Positions 44,638 through 54,456 of a stretch of DNA of 64,000 nt are shown one piece after another. A model generated the notes under the pieces. That model searched no databases, was not told the origin of the DNA, and saw only the letters and a program-made list of their open reading frames with translations. The stretch is from contig NZ_JACJSJ010000006.1 in assembly GCF_014698115.1 (NCBI RefSeq), forward strand, positions 62,001 through 126,000. The letters are read 5' to 3'. The stretch's first letter is position 1. Each line of letters opens with the position of its first letter. The translations under genes and the position numbers were made by a program. This DNA is from Nostoc sp. FACHB-973 (GTDB lineage: Bacteria; Cyanobacteriota; Cyanobacteriia; Cyanobacteriales; Nostocaceae).

Positions 44638-47343
44638 CTACAGCAATGTATTGACTACCGAAGAAGGTGCAACTCCATTTTGGGAATCAACGATCGCTGT
44701 ACCAGTATTTTGTTGGTGTGTCTCTTCTTTAACTACACCACGCCCTCTAATTAATTTAATTGCCCGATTCACGCTTTCTGGTAAAATCACCACCAGGCTG
44801 TTATCTGGTGCCATGTCTAAGCCTTTATTAATCGCTTGTGTTTCATCCAAAATTGATTCAAAGCGACTCTCAGGCTTTACTTCGTTAATGCCTTGAATAA
44901 TCAACTGGGCAGCCGATCCCCGCGCCCTTCCCCTCGTGTCATCATCTTCTTTGACGATGATGTAATCAAAAATTTGCGCTGCTAGTTTGCCCAAAGTCAC
45001 AAAATCTTCATCACGGCGATCGCCAGGACCTCCAATGACGCCAATGCGTTGTCCCGTCGTCCAATTCCGCACAAAAGCGCCCACTGCTTCGTAACTAGCC
45101 GCGTTGTGGGCATAGTCTACCAAAGCGTGGTAGCTGCCTAAGTTAAATAAATTCATCCGTCCCGGAGTTTGACTCACGGAAGCCCGGAAGGTCTTCAAAC
45201 CAGCACGAATCTGTTCAATTGTGACGTTTTGCACGAAGGCTGCCAAACTTGCCGCTAAGGCGTTGGCAATCATAAATGGCGCCCGCCCGCCCATTGTTAA
45301 AGGTATATTTTCTGCTCTTTCTATACGGTGTGTCCAATCGCCTTTGACAATGGACAGATAGCCATTTTCATATACCGCTGCGACTCCGCCCTTTTGGATG
45401 TGCTTCCGCACCAATTCCGAGTCGGGATTCATGGTGAAGTAAGCAATGTTGGCTTTAGTTTTTTCTGACATGGCGGCGACGCGGCGATCGTCGGCGTTCA
45501 GTACTGCATAGCCATCAGGAAATACGGCTTCTGCGACTACGCTCTTGAGGTTAGCTAGCTGGTCGATGGTATCTATATCGCCTATTCCTAAGTGGTCGGC
45601 GGCTACATTTAACACTACGCCCACATTTGCCGCTTCAAAACCCAGCCCAGAGCGGAGAATCCCACCGCGAGCGGTTTCCAGTACTGCTACTTCCACTGTG
45701 GGGTCTTGCAGGATGAGGTGGGCACTTTGGGGGCCTGTGTTATCGCCAGATTCTACTAAGTAATCACCGATATAAGTTCCGTCGGTAGTAGTATAACCTA
45801 CTACTTTCCCAGTCTGCTTATAAATATGGGCTAGGAGTCGAGTAGTGGTGGTTTTGCCATTGGTACCTGTAACGCTGAGAATCGGAATTTGGCTAGATTG
45901 TTCGTTGGGAAACAGCATATCCATTACTGCGCCAGCGACGTTGCGGGGAATGCCAACGCTGGGGGCGACGTGCATCCTAAAACCGGGAGCGGCGTTAACT
46001 TCGACAATCACGCCATCTACTTCCCGCAGAGGACGGCTAATATCCGAGGTGACGATATCTAAGCCGGCGATGTCCAAACCGATAATTTTCACTACCCGTT
46101 GTGCCAACCAAAGGTTTTCTGGGTGAATTTCGTCGGTACGGTCTACAGCACTACCACCTGTACTCAAGTTTGCCGTTGCCCTCAAATAACAAATAGTGCC
46201 CTTGGGTGGCACACTATTTAGGGTATAGCCTTGTCTTTCTAGGAGTTGGTAGCTGGTGCGGTCTAGTTCAATCTTGGTCAGGACGTTATCATGCCCTTCG
46301 CCGCGATTTGGATCAAGGTTTGTTTCTTCAATCAATTCGGCGATGGTGGATCTGCCGTTGCCAATGATATGAGCTGGGACGCGTTCGGCTACTGCCACTA
46401 CTTTGCCATTTACTACCAGTACCCTGTGGTCGCGGCCAACATAATATCTTTCGATAATAATTGAGCGGGAAACTTGTCTAGCAGCTTCATAGGCAGCTTC
46501 AGCTTCTTCCCACGTTCTGATATCAATGGTGATACCGCGTCCGTGGTTGCCATCGAGGGGCTTAATAACAATGGGATAGCCACCAACGTATTCAATGGCT
46601 TCTTCCAAATCGTCCAAGAAGTTGATCGTTGTGCCTCTGGGTACTGGGGCACCAGCGGCTGCGAGGATGCGTTTGGTGGCTTCTTTGTCGCAAGCTAGTT
46701 CTACGCCGAGAATGCTGGTGTTGTCAGTCATTGTTGCCTGCATTCGCTTCTGGTTGACGCCGTAGCCTAGCTGAATCAAAAAGCGGGCTTCCAGAGCCAT
46801 CCAGGGAATGCCTCTTTTTTCGGCTTCTTTGATGATCGCTTCCGTAGAAGGCCCTAAGGAAGCATCACGGCTGAAGTCTTTCAGGTCTTGGATATCTTGC
46901 TCTAGTTCTGCTTTGGGATAGCGACCGCGATCGACGATACTCTGGCACAGCCGCACCGCTGCTCGTCCAGCGTAACGTCCCGCTTCCTCATTCAAGTACT
47001 CAATCACTACTTGGTAAATTCCAGGGGTAGCAGTTTCACGAGTGCGGCCAAAGCCGACATGCATTCCCGCTAATTCTTGGAGTTCTAGTGCTACATGTTC
47101 CACGATGTGGCCCATCATCGTGCCTTCTCTCACTCGCATCAGAAAACCACCACGACAGCCAGGGGAACAATAGTGACCCTCCAGACTTGGCAGCGCCTCA
47201 ACTAATCCTTCGTAAAAGCCAGGGATTTCATTCGAGGGCGTCTCGGCAAGGTTTTCTAAATCGAGGCGCATGACGATCAGCTTGTGGCGTCGAATGCTCC
47301 AGTAGTTTGGGCCGCGTAAGGTCTGGATCTTGAGGATTCTCAT
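44638..47343 (-). CDS. cphA: Cyanophycin synthetase CphA
   Basis: CphA polymerises aspartate and arginine into cyanophycin, the nitrogen reserve granule. Starting at ATG 47343 (MRILKIQTLRGPNYWSIRRH) gives 901 residues, the usual length; an earlier in-frame ATG at 47373 only adds 10 atypical residues. Domain order: N-terminal domain (about 1-160), ATP-grasp (about 215-480; GYPIVIKPLDGNHGRGI, GFRMHVAPS), and a Mur-ligase-type domain (about 485-880; VTGTNGKTTTTRLLAH, LRSGLGFEAANVGVVLN). ATP-grasp and Mur parts activate the two additions. cphB lies upstream on the same strand, 430 bases away, so the pair may be co-transcribed. Confidence 0.97.
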   Translation of the reverse strand: MRILKIQTLRGPNYWSIRRHKLIVMRLDLENLAETPSNEIPGFYEGLVEALPSLEGHYCSPGCRGGFLMRVREGTMMGHIVEHVALELQELAGMHVGFGRTRETATPGIYQVVIEYLNEEAGRYAGRAAVRLCQSIVDRGRYPKAELEQDIQDLKDFSRDASLGPSTEAIIKEAEKRGIPWMALEARFLIQLGYGVNQKRMQATMTDNTSILGVELACDKEATKRILAAAGAPVPRGTTINFLDDLEEAIEYVGGYPIVIKPLDGNHGRGITIDIRTWEEAEAAYEAARQVSRSIIIERYYVGRDHRVLVVNGKVVAVAERVPAHIIGNGRSTIAELIEETNLDPNRGEGHDNVLTKIELDRTSYQLLERQGYTLNSVPPKGTICYLRATANLSTGGSAVDRTDEIHPENLWLAQRVVKIIGLDIAGLDIVTSDISRPLREVDGVIVEVNAAPGFRMHVAPSVGIPRNVAGAVMDMLFPNEQSSQIPILSVTGTNGKTTTTRLLAHIYKQTGKVVGYTTTDGTYIGDYLVESGDNTGPQSAHLILQDPTVEVAVLETARGGILRSGLGFEAANVGVVLNVAADHLGIGDIDTIDQLANLKSVVAEAVFPDGYAVLNADDRRVAAMSEKTKANIAYFTMNPDSELVRKHIQKGGVAAVYENGYLSIVKGDWTHRIERAENIPLTMGGRAPFMIANALAASLAAFVQNVTIEQIRAGLKTFRASVSQTPGRMNLFNLGSYHALVDYAHNAASYEAVGAFVRNWTTGQRIGVIGGPGDRRDEDFVTLGKLAAQIFDYIIVKEDDDTRGRARGSAAQLIIQGINEVKPESRFESILDETQAINKGLDMAPDNSLVVILPESVNRAIKLIRGRGVVKEETHQQNTGTAIVDSQNGVAPSSVVNTLL

Positions 47344-47373
47344 GGGAATAGGTAGATGGAGATTCGGAACCAA

Positions 47374-47771
47374 AATTCTAGTTTCTTACTGGAATTGACC
47401 GCTAAACTGTTCATCGCAAACAGTTTTTTCTTTTTACATGGTATTCTCATCATTTTTCTACAGCAAAAAATAAATGAGCGGTCAACCAATTTTGGATTTT
47501 AGATTGATGATAGCGAAGCTAAGCCGTGTCCGGGAGCGTCTTTTAAATTGAAAGAGACCACAAGGGTACTTAGCTCCTGGAATTATTAGATTTACCATAG
47601 CGTAGGTAAGCCGAGTTGGGATAACGCTAGGTTGCAAAACGAGCTTTTTTGAGATTTGTTTCGCCGACTTTGTGGCAAACCATAAACCAAAAAGCTGTTT
47701 TAATCTAAAATCCCCAATCTTAAATCTAAAATTTCTGGTCAACTCAGTGTAACCTCAGATACTTTATCCCG
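47374..47771. other. cphB-cphA spacer with dispersed repeats
   Basis: About 400 bases without a gene. It includes ATTTTAGATTG / CAATCTTAAATC inverted motifs and two GCGTAGGTAAGCC / GCGAAGCTAAGCC-type dispersed repeat pieces (about 47510-47540, 47598-47625). It could hold a promoter for cphA. Confidence 0.55.
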
Positions 47772-48635
47772 TCAGCTGGAGATTCGGTGTACAGCAGGCA
47801 ATACAGTGCGCTGGTACAGGTGGAAGCGATCGCCATAGCTGAGGATATGCAGACGTAAGTTATGCACCGTTAGGGGTTCGTTAGCACCGACATGGGGTTC
47901 GTTGGTGTGGGTTAGCTCAGTGGGATCAACAATGGTGACACTGCCTTTACCCATAACTTGTAGCCAGCCATCACGTTCAAACACAGCACAAGTATCTTCG
48001 TCAATGCCAATACCCAAGCGATCGGGATGAGCTGCGATCGCACTAATCAGCCGTCCCATCCGATTCCGGTTATGAAAGTGTTGGTCAACAATGACTTCAG
48101 GAATAAATCCCAAACCCGTTGCCATATCCACTAAAGAACGATTTGGCGACTCTCCACTACCGCCGCCAGCAATCATATGGTGCCCCATCACTGCTGCTCC
48201 GGCACTGGTGCCTGCTAAGGTAAGTTGCCCTGACCTCACCCGCTGCCGGATAATTTCCATCGCTGGCGTATCTGCCAATACGCCACAGAGACGCAGTTGG
48301 TCTCCTCCTGTCAAAAATACCCCACTACAGGCTTCTAAGGATGCTTTGATCTGGGAGGCTTCACACTGTTCCCGTTCGCGGATGTCTAAAATCTCTACCT
48401 TCTGGGCACCCATTTCTTCAAAAATCCGAATATACCGACCACCGATGATAGCGGGTTCACGAGAGGCAGATGGAATAATTGTAATATAGCCTTTACTAGC
48501 ACCGGCACGTCCAAAAAAAGTTCTTAGGATGTCGCGCCCGTGAACTTTGTCTTCTGCGCCTCCGATAACTAGAACGGCGGTTTTCGTTGCTTGGGGTGTC
48601 CTCATTTCCAGCGATTTAGCTTTTAATTCCGGCAT
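47772..48635 (-). CDS. cphB: Cyanophycinase CphB
   Basis: A 287-residue serine exopeptidase (family S51) that degrades cyanophycin to beta-Asp-Arg dipeptides. The nucleophile motif GTSAGAAVMG and the catalytic-pocket stretches FLTGGDQLRL and VIVDQHFHNRNRMGRL are intact. GIGIDEDTCAVFERDGWLQVMG lies near the C-terminus. Its start follows a clear ATG at 48635. It precedes cphA on the same strand, the common cph arrangement. Confidence 0.96.
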   Translation of the reverse strand: MPELKAKSLEMRTPQATKTAVLVIGGAEDKVHGRDILRTFFGRAGASKGYITIIPSASREPAIIGGRYIRIFEEMGAQKVEILDIREREQCEASQIKASLEACSGVFLTGGDQLRLCGVLADTPAMEIIRQRVRSGQLTLAGTSAGAAVMGHHMIAGGGSGESPNRSLVDMATGLGFIPEVIVDQHFHNRNRMGRLISAIAAHPDRLGIGIDEDTCAVFERDGWLQVMGKGSVTIVDPTELTHTNEPHVGANEPLTVHNLRLHILSYGDRFHLYQRTVLPAVHRISS

Positions 48636-49366
48636 TGTGTTTCTCCTGTCAACAACTTCAGGTGAATTTAAACAAGATCAGAAGCAGCCATGATTTTTGC
48701 GCTTTGCAACTTTTGAGAGGACACTTTGGTGAAGTTTGGATTCTCCTGGGCTACAGTTCCAAATTCTTGTTTAACGCACACGATGCCTCAGTTTAAACGT
48801 GTCCGCTGCCCTGACTCTGCTGCTAGCGCCTTGTTTTTCACCTTTACACTTCCAGACTGGCAAAATAGTCCTTACTTAGTAAGCTAGGGAGGACACTTCT
48901 TTGGTGGGGTTGCCCCCCATTTTGGAGCCAGTGCCTTGGAGAGACATTGCGCCCTTGAACTTTCGCAAAGTTGTTCGCCCTTAGCATTCCCAAAGGTTAG
49001 CAAGTGCCGTCGGTTTTGCCGACTTGTTTGCCTAGTATTTGAGTCAAGAGAATAAACTGGCATGAAATTGTCAGTTTTCCCCTTTGGCATTGGGGATGAA
49101 CAGGTAAGACCACGCTTTTTTCTGAGGCTGGCTCGATGCATCCTGAAAGTTGTTAACTTGATATGATTATTAATTTAAATGTAGTTGTGACAACATTTAA
49201 ACATAAATTAAGTAATTAGAAAAACTTTAGATCCCATCTAAAATCCAAGACTCCTGGTACTTTTAGATACTATTGATAAAGTTTAACTGTAGTTTGACCC
49301 AACATTGGCTTCTTGTGTTTGCTAGACATTCAAATTTAAGATTAGTGTCCTTGAATACGAATTACT
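48636..49366. other. Gene-free spacer upstream of cphB and trmD
   Basis: A 730-base spacer between the divergent cphB and trmD. The only long frame (reverse, 48884-49141) is Arg/Ser/Lys-rich and reads like translated noncoding DNA; I leave it out. No repeat or fold stood out. It should hold both promoters. Confidence 0.5.
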
Positions 49367-50068
49367 GTGCGTTTTGATATAGTTACACTTTTTCCTGACT
49401 GTTTTCACTCGGTTCTCAACTCTGGGTTGCTGGGTAAAGCCTTAGCCAAACAGATTGCCCAAGTGCATCTGATTAATCCGCGGGACTTTACAACTGACAA
49501 GCACCGTAAGGTCGATGATGAACCCTACGGTGGCGGCGTAGGGATGCTAATGAAGCCAGAACCAATCTTCAGTGCTGTGGAGTCGCTGCCGATTCTACCT
49601 CGAAGAGAAGTTATTTTGATGAGTCCACAGGGTCAAACAATTAATCAACCTTTGTTGCGAGAATTAGCAACAAATTATGACCAGTTAGTGGTGATTTGTG
49701 GACATTACGAAGGAGTAGATGAGAGGGTGCTGCATTTGGTGACTCGTGAAGTATCTTTAGGAGATTTTATTCTGACTGGTGGTGAAATTCCAGCAATGGC
49801 TTTAATTAACGGTGTAGTGCGCCTTTTACCAGGAACCGTAGCCAAAACGGAGTCCTTGACAGCAGAAAGTTTTGAGGAGGGGTTATTGGACTATCCCCAA
49901 TATACTCGCCCAGCAAATTTTCGGGGCTTGAAAGTGCCGGAGGTATTGCTGTCTGGAAATCATGCTGCTATTGCACGCTGGCGTTACGAACAACAAATTC
50001 AAAAAACACGCGATCGCCGTCCCGATCTCCTGGAAAAATGGGAGGAGGGGAAGGGGAATGGGGAATGA
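49367..50068 (+). CDS. trmD: tRNA (guanine-N1)-methyltransferase TrmD
   Basis: A 233-residue SPOUT-fold enzyme that methylates G37 of tRNA. The trefoil-knot signatures are intact: RFDIVTLFPDCFHSVL, KVDDEPYGGGVGMLMKPEP, VICGHYEGVDERV and LGDFILTGGEIPAMALIN, then GLLDYPQYTRPANF. The start is the GTG at 49367, from which the fold begins at once. The C-terminal residues (EKWEEGKGNGE) run into a GGGGAAT repeat, so the end is slightly extended. It is 115 bases upstream of ispF. Confidence 0.95.
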   Translation: MRFDIVTLFPDCFHSVLNSGLLGKALAKQIAQVHLINPRDFTTDKHRKVDDEPYGGGVGMLMKPEPIFSAVESLPILPRREVILMSPQGQTINQPLLRELATNYDQLVVICGHYEGVDERVLHLVTREVSLGDFILTGGEIPAMALINGVVRLLPGTVAKTESLTAESFEEGLLDYPQYTRPANFRGLKVPEVLLSGNHAAIARWRYEQQIQKTRDRRPDLLEKWEEGKGNGE

Positions 50069-50185
50069 GGGATGAGGGAGCAGGGGAGGCAGGGGAGGCA
50101 GGGGGAGCAAGGGCAAAATAACTCAGCACTCCAATGTCCTATGCCCAATGCCTAATTACTAATGACAAATGACAAATGACAAATG
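50040..50185. repeat. G-rich and AAATGAC tandem repeats between trmD and ispF
   Basis: GGGGAAT/GAGGGAG units and two GGGGAGGCA copies (50046-50105) are followed by AATGACA units (50160-50182) directly in front of the ispF ATG. Confidence 0.8.
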
Positions 50186-50665
50186 ACTAAAATTCGTATT
50201 GGTAACGGCTACGACATTCACAGACTGGTGAGCGATCGCGCTTTAATTTTAGGAGGAATTCAAATTCCCCATGAACTCGGTTTGTTGGGTCACAGTGACG
50301 CTGATGTACTTACCCATGCCATTATGGATGCCATGCTTGGGGCATTATCTTTGGGGGATATTGGTCATTATTTTCCCCCTAGCGATCCCCAATGGGCGGG
50401 AGCAGATAGTTTAATACTATTAACTCAAGTACATCAGCTAATTCGGGAGCAAGGTTGGCAGGTGGGAAATATTGACTCGGTGGTGGTGGCAGAACGTCCA
50501 AAATTAAAACCGCATATTCATAACATGCGTGACAAACTAGCGACAGTTTTAGAATTAGAACCAAATCAAATTGGCATCAAAGCTACCACCAATGAAAAAT
50601 TAGGTCCTGTTGGACGAGAAGAAGGTATATGTGCTTATGCTGTAGTCTTACTATTGCAAGAATAA
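50183..50665 (+). CDS. ispF: 2-C-methyl-D-erythritol 2,4-cyclodiphosphate synthase IspF
   Basis: A 160-residue trimeric enzyme of the MEP isoprenoid pathway. The metal-binding and cytidine-binding motifs are present: [42 protein letters not shown], and the C-terminal [18 protein letters not shown]. It follows trmD by 115 bases on the same strand and ends at an intrinsic terminator. Confidence 0.96.
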   Translation: MTKIRIGNGYDIHRLVSDRALILGGIQIPHELGLLGHSDADVLTHAIMDAMLGALSLGDIGHYFPPSDPQWAGADSLILLTQVHQLIREQGWQVGNIDSVVVAERPKLKPHIHNMRDKLATVLELEPNQIGIKATTNEKLGPVGREEGICAYAVVLLLQE

Positions 50666-50680
50666 CGATAGGATGATGTC

Positions 50681-50712
50681 AAAAAAAACCAGAATCTATT
50701 CTAGGTTTTTTT
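50681..50712 (+). terminator. Intrinsic terminator after ispF
   Basis: A8 plus CCAGAAT pairs with ATTCTAGG plus T7 (one bulged T), 16 bases after the ispF stop; the T run gives a forward terminator. Confidence 0.88.
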
Positions 50713-50936
50713 GAGGAATAAATCATTGAAAAGCAAAGCAATTGACCAACTTTGCTGCGCTTTTTTTACTGTCTTAGAACTATCATTTTCATGAATACGA
50801 CCAGTTAGGTTGTTCGGGCATTATTGACGAATTTCAGATAATTTATCAAACCATCTTGGATCAGCAATAACTCACGTTCCGTCTACCTACAATAGCATTG
50901 ACCCTAATTAGACACAATTACAGTAGATTTAATTCT

Positions 50937-52727
50937 ATGAAATTATCATCCACTTTTTTAAAAATTAAGCGTTTTTGGTTGTCAATAATTCTGACTTCAG
51001 CAATAGCATTTCTAGTTAGCGCCTGTAACCCTAGTAACTTCAAAACCCCAGCTGCTCAAGTGCCACAAATCGTTACCGCAGTTTTGAGTGAGCCTTCAAC
51101 TTTTAATTATGCTTTGAATGAGTCAGCATATAGTGTTTTTGGCTTTCTCTATGATTCATTAATGAATGAAAATCCGATAACCACGAAACTAGAACCTGGT
51201 TTAGCAGAATCTTGGGAAGTTTCTCAAGATGCACAACGGGTTGTAATCACCTTGCGAGAAGGACTTAAGTGGTCAGATGGTAAGCCAATGACTACTGATG
51301 ATGTTGTCTTTACTTATAATGAAATCTACCTAAATCCGAAAATTCCCACTTCTTTAAAAGATTCATTAAAAGTTGGCGAAAAGGGCACTTTGCCAAAGGT
51401 GAAAAAAATCGATGAACGTCGAGTTGAATTCACCATACAAGAACCGTTTGCTCCTTTTTTAAGATATGTAGGTGGTATCCCAATTATGCCAGCCCACGTT
51501 CTACAGGAAGCGATTCACACAACTGAATCTGGTGGAAATCCTAAGTTTATTTCTATGTGGGGAACAGGTACTGACCCGAAACAAATTGTTGGCAATGGTC
51601 CCTATGTAATGGAAAGTTATGTTCCTAGTCAGCGAGTTATATTTCGACGCAATCCATACTACTGGCGCAAAGATGCTCAGGGGAATCCTCAGCCTTATAT
51701 TGAGCGTATTGTTTGGCAAATTATTGAATCCACTGAAAACCAATTGATTAGTTTTCGCTCTGGACAATTAGATGATTTAGAAATTCCTCCTGAAGGTTTT
51801 AGTTTGCTGAAACGAGAAGAAAAACGAGCGAAGTTTAAAATTTATAATGGTGGACCAGATACAAGTACAAGTTTTATTTCTTTTAATCTCAATAAAGCTA
51901 AGAATTCTCAGGGGAATTTTTTAGTAGATCCCATCAAATCCCGCTGGTTTAATCAAAAGGAATTCAGACAGGCTATAGCCTATGCACTAGACCGCGAAAC
52001 AATGAAAATAAATGCTTACCGAGGATTGGGTGAGTTACAAAATTCATTTGTTTATGTTAAGAGTCCCTATTTTCTTCCTCCAGAAAAAGGGTTAAAGGTA
52101 TATAATTATGAACCCGAAAAATCGAAAAAATTACTGTTAGATGCTGGGTTTAAATATAATGCCCAAAATCAACTTTTAGATGCTGATGGCAACCGAGTTA
52201 GATTTACACTCTTGACGAATTCCGAAAGGAAAGTCAGAGGAGATATGGCAGCTCAAATTCAACGAGATCTTGCGAAAATTGGGATTCAGGTCGATTTGCA
52301 AATCCTCAGTTTCAATTCTTATTTAGAAAAATTGAAAGTTACACAAAATTGGGATTGTTACCTTGGAGGGTTTGCTGGAGGGGGTATTGAACCCCACAGT
52401 GCTAGCAACATCTGGAGAATTGCTGGTGCATCTCACGCATTTAATCAAGGGGCACAACCTGGAGATCCGCCGCTAATTGGTTGGGAAGTTTCTGATTGGG
52501 AAAAACAAATTGATAGCCTTTATATTAAAGGCGCACAGGTATTAGATGAAAACAAGCGGAAAGAAATTTACTACGAATATCAGCGCATCGCTTCAGAACA
52601 GTTGCCGTTTATTCATTTGGTGGAAAGATTGAATTTGCAAGGAGTCCGCGATCGCTTCCAAGGCATTCAGTATACTGCTCTTGGTGGGCCATTCTGGAAC
52701 CTCTACGAACTGAAAGTAACTGATTAG
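50937..52727 (+). CDS. Peptide-type ABC transporter substrate-binding lipoprotein (SBP family 5)
   Basis: A 596-residue extracytoplasmic protein. ATG 50937 gives a signal peptide with lipobox LVSAC (about residues 27-31); an in-frame TTG at 50898 would add 13 unlike residues. The mature part has the DppA/OppA layout: EPGLAESWEVSQDAQRVVIT followed by LREGLKWSDG, TTDDVVFTYNEI, GNGPYVMESY, FRQAIAYALDRETM and RDLAKIGIQVDLQIL. It likely binds a peptide or related ligand for an ABC importer. No permease or ATPase is adjacent, so the ligand and partners are unknown. Confidence 0.92.
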   Translation: MKLSSTFLKIKRFWLSIILTSAIAFLVSACNPSNFKTPAAQVPQIVTAVLSEPSTFNYALNESAYSVFGFLYDSLMNENPITTKLEPGLAESWEVSQDAQRVVITLREGLKWSDGKPMTTDDVVFTYNEIYLNPKIPTSLKDSLKVGEKGTLPKVKKIDERRVEFTIQEPFAPFLRYVGGIPIMPAHVLQEAIHTTESGGNPKFISMWGTGTDPKQIVGNGPYVMESYVPSQRVIFRRNPYYWRKDAQGNPQPYIERIVWQIIESTENQLISFRSGQLDDLEIPPEGFSLLKREEKRAKFKIYNGGPDTSTSFISFNLNKAKNSQGNFLVDPIKSRWFNQKEFRQAIAYALDRETMKINAYRGLGELQNSFVYVKSPYFLPPEKGLKVYNYEPEKSKKLLLDAGFKYNAQNQLLDADGNRVRFTLLTNSERKVRGDMAAQIQRDLAKIGIQVDLQILSFNSYLEKLKVTQNWDCYLGGFAGGGIEPHSASNIWRIAGASHAFNQGAQPGDPPLIGWEVSDWEKQIDSLYIKGAQVLDENKRKEIYYEYQRIASEQLPFIHLVERLNLQGVRDRFQGIQYTALGGPFWNLYELKVTD

Positions 52728-52729
52728 TA

Positions 52730-52815
52730 ATGGGGCATGGCGCATTGGGCATTAATTATTTGCAAAGGACTAATGACTAATGACTAATGACAAAGGACTA
52801 ATGACCGATGACCGA
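52730..52815 (+). repeat. CTAATGA heptamer repeat before larB
   Basis: CTAATGACTAATGACTAATGA and degenerate GACCGATGACCGATGA units lead up to and overlap the larB start. Confidence 0.75.
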
Positions 52816-53596
52816 TGAAAAATCTTTGCGATCGCTCTTAGAAGCAGTTGCCAATGGTAAAGTCTCCCCAGATATAGCTTTAGACTCTCTCAAAGACTTA
52901 ACCTATGAAAGTGTGGGTGAGTTTGCCAAAATTGACCACCATCGCCAGTTAAGAACTGGTTTCCCGGAGGTGATTTGGGGCCCTGGGAAAACACCCGATC
53001 AAATTGCTCAAATTATCGACGTGATGCGCCTCCGCAACCCAGTAGTGATGGCGACTCGCATTGAACCAGCAGTTTATGGCGCACTGCAAGCAAAAGTTAC
53101 TGGTTTGCGATATTACGAATTGGCGAGAATTTGTGCGATCGCTCCTCCTACCATCGAACCACAATTTCAGGGCGAAATTGGCATTCTTTCTGCTGGCACC
53201 GCTGATTTAGCCGTTGCTGAAGAAGCCGCCGTCACCGCTGAACTTTCTGGTTTTCGAGTACAGCGCCTCTGGGACGTTGGCGTTGCAGGGATTCACCGCT
53301 TACTAAGTAATCGTCACTTCATCGATTCAGCATCGGTGTTGATTGTCGTAGCGGGAATGGAAGGCGCTTTACCCAGCGTTGTTGCTGGTTTAGCGAATTG
53401 TCCCGTCATAGCCGTACCCACCAGCATTGGTTATGGTGCAAGTTTTGGCGGTTTAGCACCACTCTTGACAATGCTCAACTCTTGTGCAGCTGGAGTAGGT
53501 GTAGTGAATATCGATAATGGTTTTGGCGCAGCAGTTTTGGCAGGGCAAATTTTGCGGACAGCCGAGAAATTGCGGTTGGCATCGCCTGAATCTTGA
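52808..53596 (+). CDS. larB: Nickel-pincer cofactor biosynthesis protein LarB
   Basis: A 262-residue protein. The C-terminal half (about 125-255) resembles PurE-type AIR carboxylase (GEIGILSAGTADLAVAEEAA, VVAGMEGALPSVVAGL, AVPTSIGYGASFGGLAPLL). The N-terminal part (KLDHHRQLRTGFPEVIWGPG-like) is LarB-specific. LarB carboxylates nicotinate adenine dinucleotide in the synthesis of the nickel-pincer cofactor of lactate racemase and related enzymes. No larC or larE is adjacent. Confidence 0.93.
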   Translation: MTDEKSLRSLLEAVANGKVSPDIALDSLKDLTYESVGEFAKIDHHRQLRTGFPEVIWGPGKTPDQIAQIIDVMRLRNPVVMATRIEPAVYGALQAKVTGLRYYELARICAIAPPTIEPQFQGEIGILSAGTADLAVAEEAAVTAELSGFRVQRLWDVGVAGIHRLLSNRHFIDSASVLIVVAGMEGALPSVVAGLANCPVIAVPTSIGYGASFGGLAPLLTMLNSCAAGVGVVNIDNGFGAAVLAGQILRTAEKLRLASPES

Positions 53597-54035
53597 GTTA
53601 AGACATTAAAGTCATACCCAAGATTTCAGTATTTATCAGTAAATAATAGACCTGTTGCATAAATCACAAAATTTGAACCCCACCCCGCCAAAGCTACGCT
53701 TTGTCTCCCGTCCCCAAGGCATCGGCTACGGTGCATACACAACTCGAATTACCCCCCTTAATCCCCCCTTATAAAGGGGGGAAACAGGAGATCCAGTTCC
53801 CTCCCCTTCACAAGGGGAGGGTTAGGGTGGGGTAAAACCCAGATTCATCAGGTATTTCAGACTTGTGTATACACCGTAGCCTTGGTAAGGGGAGGGGATT
53901 AAGGGGAGCCAGCCCGGTCTTAGGGGTTTCCCCCATGAGCGACTGGCGTGTGGGGTGTTAGGGACTTTTGCAAGATATCTAATGTAAAAAAAGCTGATAC
54001 TGAAATTTGCTAACCCAACTTCTCAATCACCAAAT
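53597..54035. other. Repeat-rich spacer between larB and a small membrane gene
   Basis: No gene. It holds the MITE-like element copy at 53749-53835, preceded by a GCTACGCTTTG / GCATCGGCTACGG dispersed repeat (about 53690-53730). A second partial match (AAGGGGAGGGGATTAAGGGG) lies near 53890. Confidence 0.6.
53749..53835. mobile_element. MITE-like dispersed element, intact copy
   Basis: An 87-bp element running TTACCCCCCTTAATCCCCC to GGGTTAGGGTGGGGTAA, reversed relative to the interrupted copy at 4421-4590. It contains an internal CCCCCCTTATAAAGGGGGG palindrome and CTCCCCTT/AAGGGGAG. No coding capacity; a non-autonomous repeat of cyanobacterial spacers. Confidence 0.75.
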
Positions 54036-54242
54036 ATGAGCCATTACAGCGATTTGATATCTCAGTTTTTTTGGAATTTGTCGGTAAATTCAACAGTGCT
54101 AGCACAAACAATTACTGACCCAGACTTGATGGGTCAGATGCAAAAAGCTTGGAACCATTTTATACAAACAGGTCAAGTGTGGGCATTGTTGATTGGTTTA
54201 GTCATTGGCTATATCATTCGGAATCTAACTAGCTACGGTTAA
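54036..54242 (+). CDS. Small membrane protein
   Basis: A 68-residue product with a polar, helical N-terminus and one C-terminal hydrophobic helix (VWALLIGLVIGYIIRNL). No family is recognised. It ends just before the inverted repeat cluster preceding argH. It may be real, as the frame is well formed and the helix clear, but it has no known role. Confidence 0.55.
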   Translation: MSHYSDLISQFFWNLSVNSTVLAQTITDPDLMGQMQKAWNHFIQTGQVWALLIGLVIGYIIRNLTSYG

Positions 54243-54244
54243 AA

Positions 54245-54455
54245 CTAGTGGGGAGTGGGGAGTGGGGAGTGGGGAGTAGGGAATAGGAAATGGGGTATTG
54301 GGAGTGTGAGAAAGGCCGGAAGGGTGGGAAGCTTTTTTTATAATTTCCCCACACTCCCTCATCTCCCTCATCTCCCTCATCTCCCTCATCTCCCTCATCT
54401 CCCTCATCTGCCCCACTCCCCACTCCCCACTCCCCACTCCCCAATCCCTCATATC
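54245..54455. repeat. Inverted repeat cluster upstream of argH
   Basis: G-rich GGGAGTG units (54248-54300), then GGGAAGCTTTTTTTATAAT, then about seven 9-base CTCCCTCAT units (54352-54410) and CCCCACT units. A reversed version of the same order lies after argH at 55846-55985. Confidence 0.88.
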
Positions 54456-54456
54456 T

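Noticed and set aside
48884-49141. 85-codon reverse frame upstream of trmD
   Set aside because: Arg/Ser/Lys-rich sequence without structure, no ribosome-binding site; reads like translated spacer.
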